This document shows positions 41,982 through 50,318 of a stretch of 64,000 nucleotides of DNA, in pieces (the first letter of the stretch is position 1; each line of letters starts with the position of its first letter). The DNA lies in assembly GCA_049653005.1 (NCBI GenBank), contig JBASFL010000028.1:124001-188000 (forward strand). Direction: 5' to 3'. Under the pieces are notes generated by a model. It saw nothing but the letters and a program-made list of their open reading frames with translations. It ran no database searches and was not told the DNA's origin. The DNA is from UBA2334 sp049653005. Lineage in GTDB: Bacteria; Pseudomonadota; Gammaproteobacteria; Burkholderiales; Burkholderiaceae_C. A program made the translations under genes and the position numbers.

Positions 41982-42844
41982 TGGCCGCCATGACCCACAC
42001 CGACGTGGTGAAAGCCTTGGCCGCCCTGGCGCACGATGCCCGGTTGGCCGTGTTCAAGCGGCTGGTGCAGGCCGGGCCCGAGGGCCTGGCTGCGGGTGTG
42101 CTGGCCGAGCAGTTGGCCCTGGCGCCCTCGGCCCTGTCGTTTCACCTGAAAGAACTCACCCAATCGGGCCTGCTGCTGCAGCGGCCCGATGGCCGCAAGC
42201 TGATGTACAGCGCCCGGTTCGACACCATGAACGGGCTGATTGGCCACCTGACCGAAAACTGCTGCCAAGGCCAACCGTGCGGGGTGGATGCCGCCCCTTC
42301 GGCCTGCACCCCTCTCACTTGTTCAACCGGAGGTTCCATGACCCATCCCAGCGCCACCCCCTACAACGTGCTGTTTCTGTGCACCGGCAATTCGGCCCGC
42401 AGCGTGCTGGCCGAGGTGCAGTTGAATGCGCTGGCCCCCCACCGCTTCAAGGCCTATTCGGCCGGCAGCCAACCGGCGGGGGCCGTCAACCCGTTCACGC
42501 TGGACTTTTTGCGCAGCAGTGGCTTGCCCACCGAGGGTTTGCGCAGCAAATCGTGGAGCGAATTTGCCGCCGAGGGTGCGCCGCACATGGACTTCATCAT
42601 CACCGTGTGCGACCAGGCCGCCGGTGAAGCCTGCCCCGTGTGGCCCGGTCACCCGGCGGTGGCGCATTGGGGCGCGCCCGACCCGGCCGCCGCCACCGGC
42701 AGCGACGCGGACAAGCGCCACGCCTTTGTGCAGGTGGCCGCGTTGTTGCGCCGCCGCATCGAGCTGTTCACGTCGCTGCCGCTGGAGTCGCTGGGCCAGT
42801 TGGCCCGCCAGCAGCACATGGCCGAGATTGGGCAAGCCGCATGA
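41981..42844 (+). CDS. ArsR repressor fused to LMW-phosphatase-type arsenate reductase (ArsC)
   Basis: 287 aa. Residues 1-92 form an ArsR/SmtB winged helix (ALAPSALSFHLKELTQSGLL). Cys94, Cys95 and Cys100 (ENCCQGQPC) resemble the As(III) site of AfArsR-type repressors. A linker with two further Cys follows, then from Met120 an LMW-PTP-type arsenate reductase: VLFLCTGNSARS carries the CX5R active site (Cys134, Arg140). An ATG at 42338, with CGGAGG 4 nt upstream, begins the reductase domain, so a stand-alone ArsC may also be made. It overlaps arsI (TGATG) and acr3 (ATGA). Confidence 0.9.
   Translation: MAAMTHTDVVKALAALAHDARLAVFKRLVQAGPEGLAAGVLAEQLALAPSALSFHLKELTQSGLLLQRPDGRKLMYSARFDTMNGLIGHLTENCCQGQPCGVDAAPSACTPLTCSTGGSMTHPSATPYNVLFLCTGNSARSVLAEVQLNALAPHRFKAYSAGSQPAGAVNPFTLDFLRSSGLPTEGLRSKSWSEFAAEGAPHMDFIITVCDQAAGEACPVWPGHPAVAHWGAPDPAAATGSDADKRHAFVQVAALLRRRIELFTSLPLESLGQLARQQHMAEIGQAA
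42338..42844 (+). CDS. Alternative stand-alone ArsC product from an internal start
   Basis: The same frame as the fusion, starting at Met120 (168 aa). CGGAGG at 42328-42333 lies 4 nt before the ATG, the best ribosome binding site in the operon. The protein is a complete LMW-PTP-type arsenate reductase. I infer dual translation; a fusion only, or separate product only, cannot be excluded. Confidence 0.55.
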   Translation: MTHPSATPYNVLFLCTGNSARSVLAEVQLNALAPHRFKAYSAGSQPAGAVNPFTLDFLRSSGLPTEGLRSKSWSEFAAEGAPHMDFIITVCDQAAGEACPVWPGHPAVAHWGAPDPAAATGSDADKRHAFVQVAALLRRRIELFTSLPLESLGQLARQQHMAEIGQAA

Positions 42845-43920
42845 GCGCCCAGTGCGAAACCACGGCCAAGCGGGCCGCTGGGGCGCCCATGAGCGTGTTC
42901 GAGCGCTACCTGACCGTGTGGGTGTTTTTGTGCATCGTGGCCGGCATTGCGCTGGGGCAACTGGCCCCCGCCGTGTTCCAGGCCGTGGGCCGCATGGAGG
43001 TGGCTCAGGTCAACCTGCCGGTGGGGCTGCTGATTTGGGTCATGGTCATTCCCATGCTGGTGAAGGTGGACTTTGGCGCGCTGGGCCAGGTGCGCCAGCA
43101 CATGAAGGGCATTGGCGTGACGCTGTTCGTCAACTGGCTGGTCAAGCCGTTTTCCATGGCGTTTTTGGGCTGGCTGTTCGTGCGCCACGTGTTTGCCGAG
43201 TGGCTGCCCGCCGACCAGCTGGACAGCTACGTGGCCGGGCTGATTTTGCTGGCCGCCGCGCCGTGCACGGCCATGGTGTTTGTCTGGAGCCGCCTGACCG
43301 GTGGCGACCCGCTGTTCACCCTGAGCCAGGTGGCGCTGAACGACAGCATCATGGTGGTGGCGTTCGCGCCGCTGGTGGGGCTGTTGCTGGGCATGTCGGC
43401 CATCGTGGTGCCGTGGGCCACGCTGGTGACATCGGTGGTGCTGTACATCGTCATTCCCGTGGCGCTGGCGCAGTGGCTGCGCAAGGCGCTGCTGCAAAAA
43501 GGGCAGGGCGCGTTTGACGCGGCCATGGAGCGGCTGGGGCCGTTCAGCATCGCGGCGCTGCTGGTCACGCTGGTGCTGCTGTTTGCCTTCCAGGGCGAGG
43601 CCATTTTGAAGCAGCCGCTGGTGATTGCCATGCTGGCCGTGCCCATCCTCATCCAGGTGGTGTTCAACTCTGGCCTCGCCTATTGGCTGAACCGCGCCGT
43701 GGGTGAACAGCACAGCGTGGCCTGCCCGTCGGCCCTCATTGGGGCCAGCAATTTTTTTGAGTTGGCCGTGGCCGCCGCCATCAGCCTGTTCGGCTTCAAC
43801 TCGGGCGCGGCGCTGGCCACGGTGGTGGGCGTACTGATCGAAGTGCCCGTGATGCTGGCGGTGGTGGCTGTGGTCAACCGCAGCCAGGGCTGGTACGAGC
43901 GGGGTGCTGTCAAAATTTAA
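42841..43920 (+). CDS. acr3: ACR3 family arsenite efflux transporter
   Basis: 359 aa from the ATG at 42841, with ten TM segments. MSVFERYLTVWVFLCIVAGI and AAAPCTAMVFVWSRLTGGDP carry the conserved Cys expected for As(III) transport. It exports arsenite using the membrane potential. It overlaps the fusion gene stop (ATGA). The last three residues (VKI) and the stop fall in repeat copy R5, which also separates it from arsC. Confidence 0.95.
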   Translation: MSAQCETTAKRAAGAPMSVFERYLTVWVFLCIVAGIALGQLAPAVFQAVGRMEVAQVNLPVGLLIWVMVIPMLVKVDFGALGQVRQHMKGIGVTLFVNWLVKPFSMAFLGWLFVRHVFAEWLPADQLDSYVAGLILLAAAPCTAMVFVWSRLTGGDPLFTLSQVALNDSIMVVAFAPLVGLLLGMSAIVVPWATLVTSVVLYIVIPVALAQWLRKALLQKGQGAFDAAMERLGPFSIAALLVTLVLLFAFQGEAILKQPLVIAMLAVPILIQVVFNSGLAYWLNRAVGEQHSVACPSALIGASNFFELAVAAAISLFGFNSGAALATVVGVLIEVPVMLAVVAVVNRSQGWYERGAVKI

Positions 43921-43978
43921 AGCTTTTTTGCCACCCAGCGCTTGTCTGTATTGGTTTTGTAGCTACTCAATAAACACC
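43912..43978 (+). repeat. Dispersed repeat copy R5 (AGCGCTTG family)
   Basis: AAAGCTTTTTTGCCACCCAG leads into AGCGCTTGTCTGTATTGG and ends GTAGCTACTCAATAA. It supplies the last codons and the TAA of acr3 and splits acr3 from arsC within the ars operon. Confidence 0.8.
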
Positions 43979-43982
43979 GAAA

Positions 43983-44426
43983 ATGTCAAACATCACGATT
44001 TACCACAACCCCCAGTGCGGCACTTCGCGCAACGTGCTGGCGCTCATCCGCAACAGTGGTGTGGAGCCTGAAGTCATTGAATACCTGAAAACCCCGCCCA
44101 CCCAGGCCCGCCTGGCCGAGCTGGTGGCCGCCACGGGGCAGGGCGTGCGCGCCCTCATCCGCGAAAAGGGCACGCCTTATGCCGAGCTGGGGCTGGACCA
44201 GCCGCACTGGAGCGACGAGCAACTGCTGGCGTTCATGGTGGCCCACCCCGTGCTCATCAACCGCCCGTTGGTGGTCAGCCCCCTGGGCGTGAAGCTGTGC
44301 CGCCCTTCAGAGGCGGTGCTGGATGTGCTGCCCAACGCCCAGCAAGGTGCGTTTTCCAAAGAGGACGGCGAGGCCGTGGTGGACGCGCAGGGCCAGCGGG
44401 TCAGCGGGGCTGCCCGCGAGGGCTGA
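43983..44426 (+). CDS. arsC: Arsenate reductase, glutaredoxin-dependent
   Basis: 147 aa, thioredoxin-fold ArsC of the plasmid R773 type. The catalytic Cys is in HNPQCGTSRNVLALIR; the Arg-binding region IREKGTPYAELGL and NRPLVVSPLGVKLCRP are conserved. It uses glutathione and glutaredoxin. It is unrelated to the reductase in the ArsR fusion, so the operon holds two arsenate reductases of different fold. It starts 63 nt after acr3, beyond a repeat. Confidence 0.95.
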   Translation: MSNITIYHNPQCGTSRNVLALIRNSGVEPEVIEYLKTPPTQARLAELVAATGQGVRALIREKGTPYAELGLDQPHWSDEQLLAFMVAHPVLINRPLVVSPLGVKLCRPSEAVLDVLPNAQQGAFSKEDGEAVVDAQGQRVSGAAREG

Positions 44427-44428
44427 AC

Positions 44429-44851
44429 TCAGCCCGCCTTGCTGATGCGCTGCCAGTCGCGCAGTGTTTGTTGCAGGCGGTTTTTGGCGTTGGTGTGGCT
44501 GCTGGCAAAGGCGTGGGTCAAGCGCTTTTGCAGGGCTTCGTCGGGCGGCGGGGCCCCGGTGGCTTTCAGCCGGTCAATCAGCAGCATCACGGTTTGGTAG
44601 TTTTTTGAGGCCAGCGCCCAGGCCAGCAGGCCGTGGCCGCCGGGGGGCTGGGCGTTCACGTCGGCCCCGTGGGCCAGCAGGTGGTCCAGCAAACCCGGTT
44701 TGCCGCCTTGGCAGGCCCAGTGCAGGGGCACCAGCCCATCGGCCTGGGGGGCGTTGAAGTCGGTGCCGGGGGCCAGTGTGTCGGGGTCGAGCGGCCAGCC
44801 AGAGGCTTTGATCATCTGGCGGGTTTTCCAGTCAAGGGCGGGGTCGGTCAT
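44429..44851 (-). CDS. Ankyrin repeat protein
   Basis: 140 aa from the ATG at 44851. Two or three ankyrin repeats: GLVPLHWACQGGKPGLLDHLLAHGADVNAQ and GHGLLAWALASKNYQTVMLLIDRL. No signal peptide. It probably mediates protein contact, partner unknown. Its start overlaps the stop of the CPA2 antiporter gene by 4 nt, indicating co-translation. It is convergent with arsC with a 2-nt gap. Confidence 0.88.
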   Translation of the reverse strand: MTDPALDWKTRQMIKASGWPLDPDTLAPGTDFNAPQADGLVPLHWACQGGKPGLLDHLLAHGADVNAQPPGGHGLLAWALASKNYQTVMLLIDRLKATGAPPPDEALQKRLTHAFASSHTNAKNRLQQTLRDWQRISKAG

Positions 44852-46572
44852 GGGTGGTGGGTTGGGGTGTGGGGGGTGTGGCTGTGCCCGAGTATGTATT
44901 GCGTCATGCCCCGGGCCAGTTCGTGTTCGCCCACAAACACCTCGCTGTGGAATTCCTGCCGCAGCAATTCGGCCTCTTCGTCGTTGTGTGCCCGCAGCAC
45001 CAGGGCAATGCCGGGGTTGAGGGTGCGGGCGGTTTCCACCATTTGGCGCACGTCCACGCTGTCGGCCACGGCAATGACCAGCAGGGCCGCGCGCGCCACA
45101 TGGGCTTGCACCAGCACCTCGGGGGTGGTGGCGTCGCCGCACACGGCGGGGGTGCCCGAGGCCCGCAGGGCTTCGACGTTGTCGCGGTTTTGCTCGGCCA
45201 CCACACAGGCCACGCCTTGTGCTTTCAGGGCCGATGCAATGCGCTGGCCCACGCGGCCGTGGCCCACCAGCACCACGGGGCGGGCCAGCAGGTGGGGGTC
45301 AGTTTCGGCGGGCAGCTCGGCCAGCGCGTCGTCGCGGCGGGCGAGTTGCCGGAAAAAAGCCACGCGCTTCAGCAGCCAGGCTTCCACCGGTGCAATGGCG
45401 GCAAACATCAGCGTGTTGGCCGCAATGGTGATGAGGGCCGCTGCCAGCACCAGGCTTTGCCCCTCCAGCGGCAGCAGCCCCAGGCCCACGCCCAGGCCGG
45501 CCAGGATGAACGAGAACTCGCCAATTTGCGCCAGGCTGGCCCCCACGGTCAGGGCGGTGTGCAGCGGGTAGCGAAACACCAGCACCAGCCCCACGGCCGC
45601 CAGCGTTTTGCCCAGCAGCACGATGGCCACCACCGCCAGCAGTTTGCCGGGGTGTTCCACCAGCACGGCGGGGTCAAACAGCATGCCGACCGACACGAAA
45701 AAAAGCACCGCAAAGGCGTCGCGCAGCGGCAGCGATTCATCGGCCGCGCGGTGGCTGAACTCCGATTCGCGCATCATCATCCCGGCGAAAAACGCGCCCA
45801 GCGCAAACGACACGTCGAACAGCTTGGCCGCGCCAAACGCCACCCCCACGGCAATGGCCACCACGCTGAGGGTGAACAGCTCGCGCGAGCCGGTTTTGGC
45901 CACCAGCCACAGCACCTTGGGCAACACGCGCCGCCCCACCACCAGCATCAGCACAATGAACGCGGTGACTTTGGCCAGGGTAATGCCAATGGTCATGCCC
46001 ATGCCGCCGTTGGACACGGGCGCGGCGTCTGCGCTGCCCGGGGCGGACAACACCCCGGCCACGGCGGGCAGCAACACCAGCACCAGCACCATCACCAGGT
46101 CTTCCACCACCAGCCAGCCCACGGCAATCTGGCCGTTGATGGACTTCAAAATGCCCTGCGCTTCCAATGCCCGCAACAGCACCACCGTGCTGGCCACCGA
46201 CAGGCACAGGCCAAACACCAGGGCCGCGCCCAAACCCCACCCCCACAGGGCCGACAGCCCCATGCCCAGCAGCGTGGCCACCGCGATTTGCACCACCGCC
46301 CCGGGCACGGCAATGCGCCGCACGGCCATCAGGTCTTCCATGGAAAAGTGCAGGCCCACGCCAAACATCAGCAGCATCACGCCGATTTCGGCCAGCTGCC
46401 CGGCCAGGCCCACATCGGCCACAAACCCGGGGGTGGCGGGGCTGACCACGATGCCGGCCAGCAAGTAGCCCACCAGCGGGGGCATCTTCAGGCGCAGTGC
46501 GCCGTAGCCAAACACCAGGGCCAGCCCAAAACCGGCGGCAATGGTGGCAATCAAACTCACGTCGTGGGGCAT
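44848..46572 (-). CDS. CPA2 family cation:proton antiporter (YbaL/KefB-like)
   Basis: 574 aa. Twelve or so TM segments of the Na+/H+ exchanger fold are followed by a C-terminal RCK-N (TrkA-N) domain with VVLVGHGRVGQRIASAL. It resembles E. coli YbaL and KefB/C, which export K+ in exchange for protons. There is no ancillary KefG/F protein next to it. Here an ankyrin protein follows in the same operon. The glutathione-gating residues of Kef are not resolved by eye. Confidence 0.88.
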   Translation of the reverse strand: MPHDVSLIATIAAGFGLALVFGYGALRLKMPPLVGYLLAGIVVSPATPGFVADVGLAGQLAEIGVMLLMFGVGLHFSMEDLMAVRRIAVPGAVVQIAVATLLGMGLSALWGWGLGAALVFGLCLSVASTVVLLRALEAQGILKSINGQIAVGWLVVEDLVMVLVLVLLPAVAGVLSAPGSADAAPVSNGGMGMTIGITLAKVTAFIVLMLVVGRRVLPKVLWLVAKTGSRELFTLSVVAIAVGVAFGAAKLFDVSFALGAFFAGMMMRESEFSHRAADESLPLRDAFAVLFFVSVGMLFDPAVLVEHPGKLLAVVAIVLLGKTLAAVGLVLVFRYPLHTALTVGASLAQIGEFSFILAGLGVGLGLLPLEGQSLVLAAALITIAANTLMFAAIAPVEAWLLKRVAFFRQLARRDDALAELPAETDPHLLARPVVLVGHGRVGQRIASALKAQGVACVVAEQNRDNVEALRASGTPAVCGDATTPEVLVQAHVARAALLVIAVADSVDVRQMVETARTLNPGIALVLRAHNDEEAELLRQEFHSEVFVGEHELARGMTQYILGHSHTPHTPTHHP

Positions 46573-46676
46573 GGGGGTGGGGGTTCCTTTCGGGGTTGGC
46601 GCTGTGGCAGCGGGCGGTTGTTCAGAGACTGAGTGCAGCGCCCGGCCGATGGTTCAATGCCGCTACATTCGGCAGC

Positions 46677-48410
46677 ATGTTTGGATTGAAACACTTGGTG
46701 GCACTGAGCCAAAACCTGTGGTGGCGTGCCTACCCCCGCCAGCACCTGGGTGCCGATGTGTTGGCCGGTGTGGTGGTGGCCGTGCTGGTACTGCCGCAAA
46801 GCCTGGCCTACGCGCTGCTGGCGGGTTTGCCGCCGCAGGCGGGGCTGTACGTCAGCATCCTGCCGGTGCTGGCCTATGCGCTGGTGGGCAGCAGTATGGT
46901 GCAGGCGGTGGGGCCAGTGGCCATCACGGCCATCGTGACGTTTGCGGTGCTCAGCCCGCTGGCCGCGCCCGGCTCGGCCGCCTATGCGGGCATGGCCGCC
47001 GCGCTGGCGCTGATGTCGGGCCTGCTGGTGCTGGCTTTTGGGGTGCTGCGGTTGGGTTTTTTGGCCAGCTTGCTCAGCCGCCCGGTGGTGAGTGGGTTCA
47101 TTTCCGGCTCGGCTTGGCTGATTCTCATCAGCCAGTTGAAGCTGCTGCTGGGCGTGTCGGCCGCCGGTGTGGGGGCCTGGGGGCAATTGAGCAGCACGCT
47201 GACCCAGCTGCCCCAGGCCCACCTGCCCACGGTGGCCCTGGCGGCGGCGGCGGTGGTGGTGCTGGTGGCTGGGCGCACGGCCCTGGCTCCTGCGCTGGTG
47301 CGCTGGGGCGTGGCCCGTGCCGCCGCTGACATGGCGGTGCGCCTGGTGCCCTTGGCCGTGGTGTTGCTGGCCACGGCCGTGGTGGTGGTCTGGGGACTTG
47401 ACGTGCACCACGGCGTGGCCGTGGTGGGCGCGGTGAAACAAGGCTTGCCCGAACTGGGGCTTGCCCTGCCGGGCGTGGACACCTTGGGCCTGCTGGTGGT
47501 GCCCGCCCTCATCCTGGCTTTCATTGGCACCGTGCAAAACATCGCCATGGCCCAGGCGCTGGCCATCAAGCGGCACGAGCGCGTCAACCCCAACCAAGAG
47601 CTGGTGGGCCTGGGCCTGTCAAACGTGGTGGCCTCGGTGGCCGGGGGCATGCCGGTGGGGGGCGGGTTGTCTCGCACGGCCATCAACGTGGCGGCCGGTG
47701 CACAAACGCCGCTGGCCAGCGTGGTGGCCGCGTTTGCCATGCTGGGCCTGGTGTGGGTGGGCACGGCGGGTTTTGAGCGCATTCCGCTGCCCGTGCTGGC
47801 CGCCAGCATCGTGGTGGCGGCGCTCAACATGGTGGACGCCGACGAGTTCCGCCGTGCCTGGGCCTATGACCGGGCCGACGCCTTGGCCTGGGCCGGCACC
47901 GCGCTGGGGGTGCTGGTGCTGGGGCTGCAAGGGGGCATCGTGCTGGGCATTGCGCTGTCGCTGGCCACGCTGCTGTACCGGGCCAGCACGCCGCACATCG
48001 CGGTGGTGGGGCGCGTGGCGGGCACCGAGCACTTTCGCAACGTCGAGCGCCACGGGGTGGAAACGCTGCCGGGCGTGCTTTTTTTGCGCATCGACGAAAG
48101 CATTTTTTTCGGCAACCTGCGCGCCATTGAAGCCCGGCTGATGGCCGAGCTGGCCAAGCTGAGCCAGCCCCACGCGGTGGTGCTGATCATGAGCGCCGTC
48201 AACCGCGTGGACCTGACCGGCCTGGAAGCCCTGACCGATTTGCAGCGCGACCTGAGCGCGCGCGGCGTGGCCCTGCACCTGGCCGAGGTGAAAGGCCCCG
48301 TGCAAGACCGCATGCAAGGCACCCGGCTGCTGGCGGGGTTGGCCGGGCGCATCCATTTGTCCACCAACGCGGCTTTTCAAGGCCTTGCCCACCCGCAGGA
48401 AACACCATGA
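46677..48410 (+). CDS. SulP family anion transporter with STAS domain
   Basis: 577 aa from the ATG at 46677 (the open frame reaches further upstream, overlapping the divergent antiporter start). The SulP signature VLPQSLAYALLAGLPPQAGLY and a dozen or so TM segments are followed by a STAS domain (about 440-570). Sulfate is common for the family, but bicarbonate and others occur. It overlaps the MBL-fold gene by 4 nt. Confidence 0.9.
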   Translation: MFGLKHLVALSQNLWWRAYPRQHLGADVLAGVVVAVLVLPQSLAYALLAGLPPQAGLYVSILPVLAYALVGSSMVQAVGPVAITAIVTFAVLSPLAAPGSAAYAGMAAALALMSGLLVLAFGVLRLGFLASLLSRPVVSGFISGSAWLILISQLKLLLGVSAAGVGAWGQLSSTLTQLPQAHLPTVALAAAAVVVLVAGRTALAPALVRWGVARAAADMAVRLVPLAVVLLATAVVVVWGLDVHHGVAVVGAVKQGLPELGLALPGVDTLGLLVVPALILAFIGTVQNIAMAQALAIKRHERVNPNQELVGLGLSNVVASVAGGMPVGGGLSRTAINVAAGAQTPLASVVAAFAMLGLVWVGTAGFERIPLPVLAASIVVAALNMVDADEFRRAWAYDRADALAWAGTALGVLVLGLQGGIVLGIALSLATLLYRASTPHIAVVGRVAGTEHFRNVERHGVETLPGVLFLRIDESIFFGNLRAIEARLMAELAKLSQPHAVVLIMSAVNRVDLTGLEALTDLQRDLSARGVALHLAEVKGPVQDRMQGTRLLAGLAGRIHLSTNAAFQGLAHPQETP

Positions 48411-49348
48411 AACCGACGTTTGCCCATGCTGCCCCCCGTGCCACCGCGTTGCTGTGTGGCCTGGCCCTGGCCTGGGCCGCCCACGCGGTGGAGGTGGTGT
48501 TCAGCCCCGTGGCCCCCGGCGTTTACGCGTATGTGGGCGACACCGAAGGCCGTACTTATGAAAACGAGGCGCTGAACGCCAACATCGGCCTGGTGGTCAC
48601 GCCCGCCGGGGCGGTGCTGATCGACCCCGGCGCCACCTTCAAAACCGGTGCGGCCATTGCCGCCGCCGCCAAGGCCGTGACCCTGCAACCCATCAAGTGG
48701 GTGGTCAACACCGGCGGGCAAGACCACCGCTGGCTGGGCAACGGCTACTTCAAAGGGCAGGGCGCTGAAATCATTGCGCACGCCAACGCGCAGGCCGACA
48801 TGAAAGCCCGTGGGGCCGAGCACCTCAAAGCCAACGCCTCGGTGCTGAAAGACAAGCAAGACGGCACTGAAGCCGTGTACCCCACCCGCTGGCTGCAAGG
48901 CCCCGACAACACGCTGGACTTTGGCGGTGTGAAACTGCAATTTGTGCACCGCAGCGGCGGCCACACGCCGGGCGACATGCTGGTGCACCTGCCCGCCGCG
49001 GGCGTGGTGTTCACGGGCGATGTGGTCTACACCGACCGCATCCTGGGCCTGCACCCGGTCAGCAAAACCAAAACCTGGGTGGCCAGCTTCGAGGCGCTGG
49101 AAGCGCTCAAACCCAGCGTGGTGGTGCCTGGCCACGGCAACGTCACCACCCTGGCCCAAGCCCAGCGCGACACTGGCCAGCTGCTGAAGGCCCTGCGCGC
49201 CCACATGGGCAAGGCCGTAGAAGACGGCACCGACATCGGCGCGGCCGTGAAAAGCTTTGACGCCACGCCCTTCAAACACCTGAAGCACGTGGACGTGTGG
49301 CTGCCCCAGTTGGCCAACCGCACCTACCTGGAGATGGAGCAGGAGTGA
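48407..49348 (+). CDS. Secreted MBL-fold protein with altered metal site
   Basis: 313 aa. Signal peptide ending at about AWAAHAVE. The MBL fold is clear (GLVVTPAGAVLIDPG; GGHTPGDMLVHLP; FTGDVVYTDR; VVVPGHGNV). The usual THxHxDH is replaced by NTGGQDHRW: the first two His are lost and the spacing is one residue short, while Asp-His, the later His, Asp and His are retained. It may bind a single metal or have changed activity. Overlap (ATGA) with the SulP gene suggests a joint sulfur-compound role, which is inference. Confidence 0.82.
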   Translation: MKPTFAHAAPRATALLCGLALAWAAHAVEVVFSPVAPGVYAYVGDTEGRTYENEALNANIGLVVTPAGAVLIDPGATFKTGAAIAAAAKAVTLQPIKWVVNTGGQDHRWLGNGYFKGQGAEIIAHANAQADMKARGAEHLKANASVLKDKQDGTEAVYPTRWLQGPDNTLDFGGVKLQFVHRSGGHTPGDMLVHLPAAGVVFTGDVVYTDRILGLHPVSKTKTWVASFEALEALKPSVVVPGHGNVTTLAQAQRDTGQLLKALRAHMGKAVEDGTDIGAAVKSFDATPFKHLKHVDVWLPQLANRTYLEMEQE

Positions 49349-49416
49349 GCGCAATTTTTAAAGCTTTTTAAGGCTCTAGCGCTTGATAGGTATGGGTTTT
49401 CAGCTCCATTTTTTTA
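49346..49416 (+). repeat. Dispersed repeat copy R6 (AGCGCTTG family)
   Basis: AATTTTTAAAGCTTTTTAAG leads into CTCTAGCGCTTGATAGGTAT and ends TTCAGCTCCATTTTTTTAG. It lies between convergent genes and supplies the last five codons (KKWS) and stop of the dehalogenase. Confidence 0.75.
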
Positions 49417-50305
49417 GTGCAGCCAGCAAACCTTCAGGGTCTTCTTCCGCGATGTAGTGCCCGCAGGGCAGGGGGTGCCCGGTGGCCTGGGTGGCGATTT
49501 TTTGCCACTCTTCCAGCGGCTTGAAGCACCGGTGCACCACGCCCTGTTCGCCCCACAGCACCAGCAGCGGCTGCGTCAGTTTGACGCCTGCGTCCCGGTC
49601 TTGCTGGTCGTGCACCAGGTCGATGCTGGCCGAGGCGCGGTAGTCCTCGCACATGCCGTGGGCCGTGCCGGGCAGTTGCAGGCAGCGCTGGTATTCGGCC
49701 AGGGCACGGGGGTCAAACGGGGCCAGGCCCGCGCTGCGGCGGCCCATCACGTCGCGCACATAGGCGGCGGGGTCGGCTTTGATCAGGCGCTCGGGCAGGG
49801 GTTGCGGCTGAATCAGAAAGAACCAGTGCCAGTAGGCGCGGGCAAATGCGTCGGTGGTTTGCGCGTACATGGCCAGCGTGGGGGCAATGTCCAGCAGCAC
49901 CAGCCGTTGCACGGCGCTGGGGTGGTCCACCGCCATCCGGTGGGCCACGCGGGCACCCCGGTCGTGGGCCAGCACGTCAAAGCGGTCAAACCCGAAGTGG
50001 CGCATCACCGCCACCTGGTCCAGCGCCAGCGTTCGCTTGGAATAGTTGCTGTGGTCGGGCGCGCCCACGGGCTTGGACGAATCGCCGTAACCCCGCAAAT
50101 CGGTCATCACCACGGTGTGGGTTTGCGCCAGCCGCGGGGCCACGCGGTGCCAGATGGCATGGGTTTGCGGGTGGCCGTGCAACAGCAGCAAAGGTGGCCC
50201 AGAGCCACCGATGCGTGCCTGGATGTGTACGCCGTTCGCCGCCACCAGGTGGGGTTCAAAGGCCGGAAACAAGGGGATCAGGTCTTGGCTCATGGGGTGG
50301 CTCAT
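49400..50305 (-). CDS. Haloacetate (fluoroacetate) dehalogenase-like alpha/beta hydrolase
   Basis: 301 aa alpha/beta hydrolase. The nucleophile motif HDRGARVAHR has Asp plus the two Arg that hold the carboxylate in fluoroacetate dehalogenase. RGYGDSSKP, YWHWFFLIQP (halide-pocket His and Trp) and CGHYIAEEDP (catalytic His) also match that family. This predicts hydrolysis of haloacetates such as fluoro- or chloroacetate; epoxide hydrolases are the nearest alternative. It is the last gene of the bug-leuC-leuD operon. Its final residues come from repeat R6. Confidence 0.85.
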   Translation of the reverse strand: MSHPMSQDLIPLFPAFEPHLVAANGVHIQARIGGSGPPLLLLHGHPQTHAIWHRVAPRLAQTHTVVMTDLRGYGDSSKPVGAPDHSNYSKRTLALDQVAVMRHFGFDRFDVLAHDRGARVAHRMAVDHPSAVQRLVLLDIAPTLAMYAQTTDAFARAYWHWFFLIQPQPLPERLIKADPAAYVRDVMGRRSAGLAPFDPRALAEYQRCLQLPGTAHGMCEDYRASASIDLVHDQQDRDAGVKLTQPLLVLWGEQGVVHRCFKPLEEWQKIATQATGHPLPCGHYIAEEDPEGLLAALKKWS

Positions 50306-50318
50306 GCGGTTGGGGGCC

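Noticed and set aside
44854..46632. 592-codon open frame on the plus strand
   Set aside because: Antisense to the CPA2 antiporter; His/Gln-rich with no family features.
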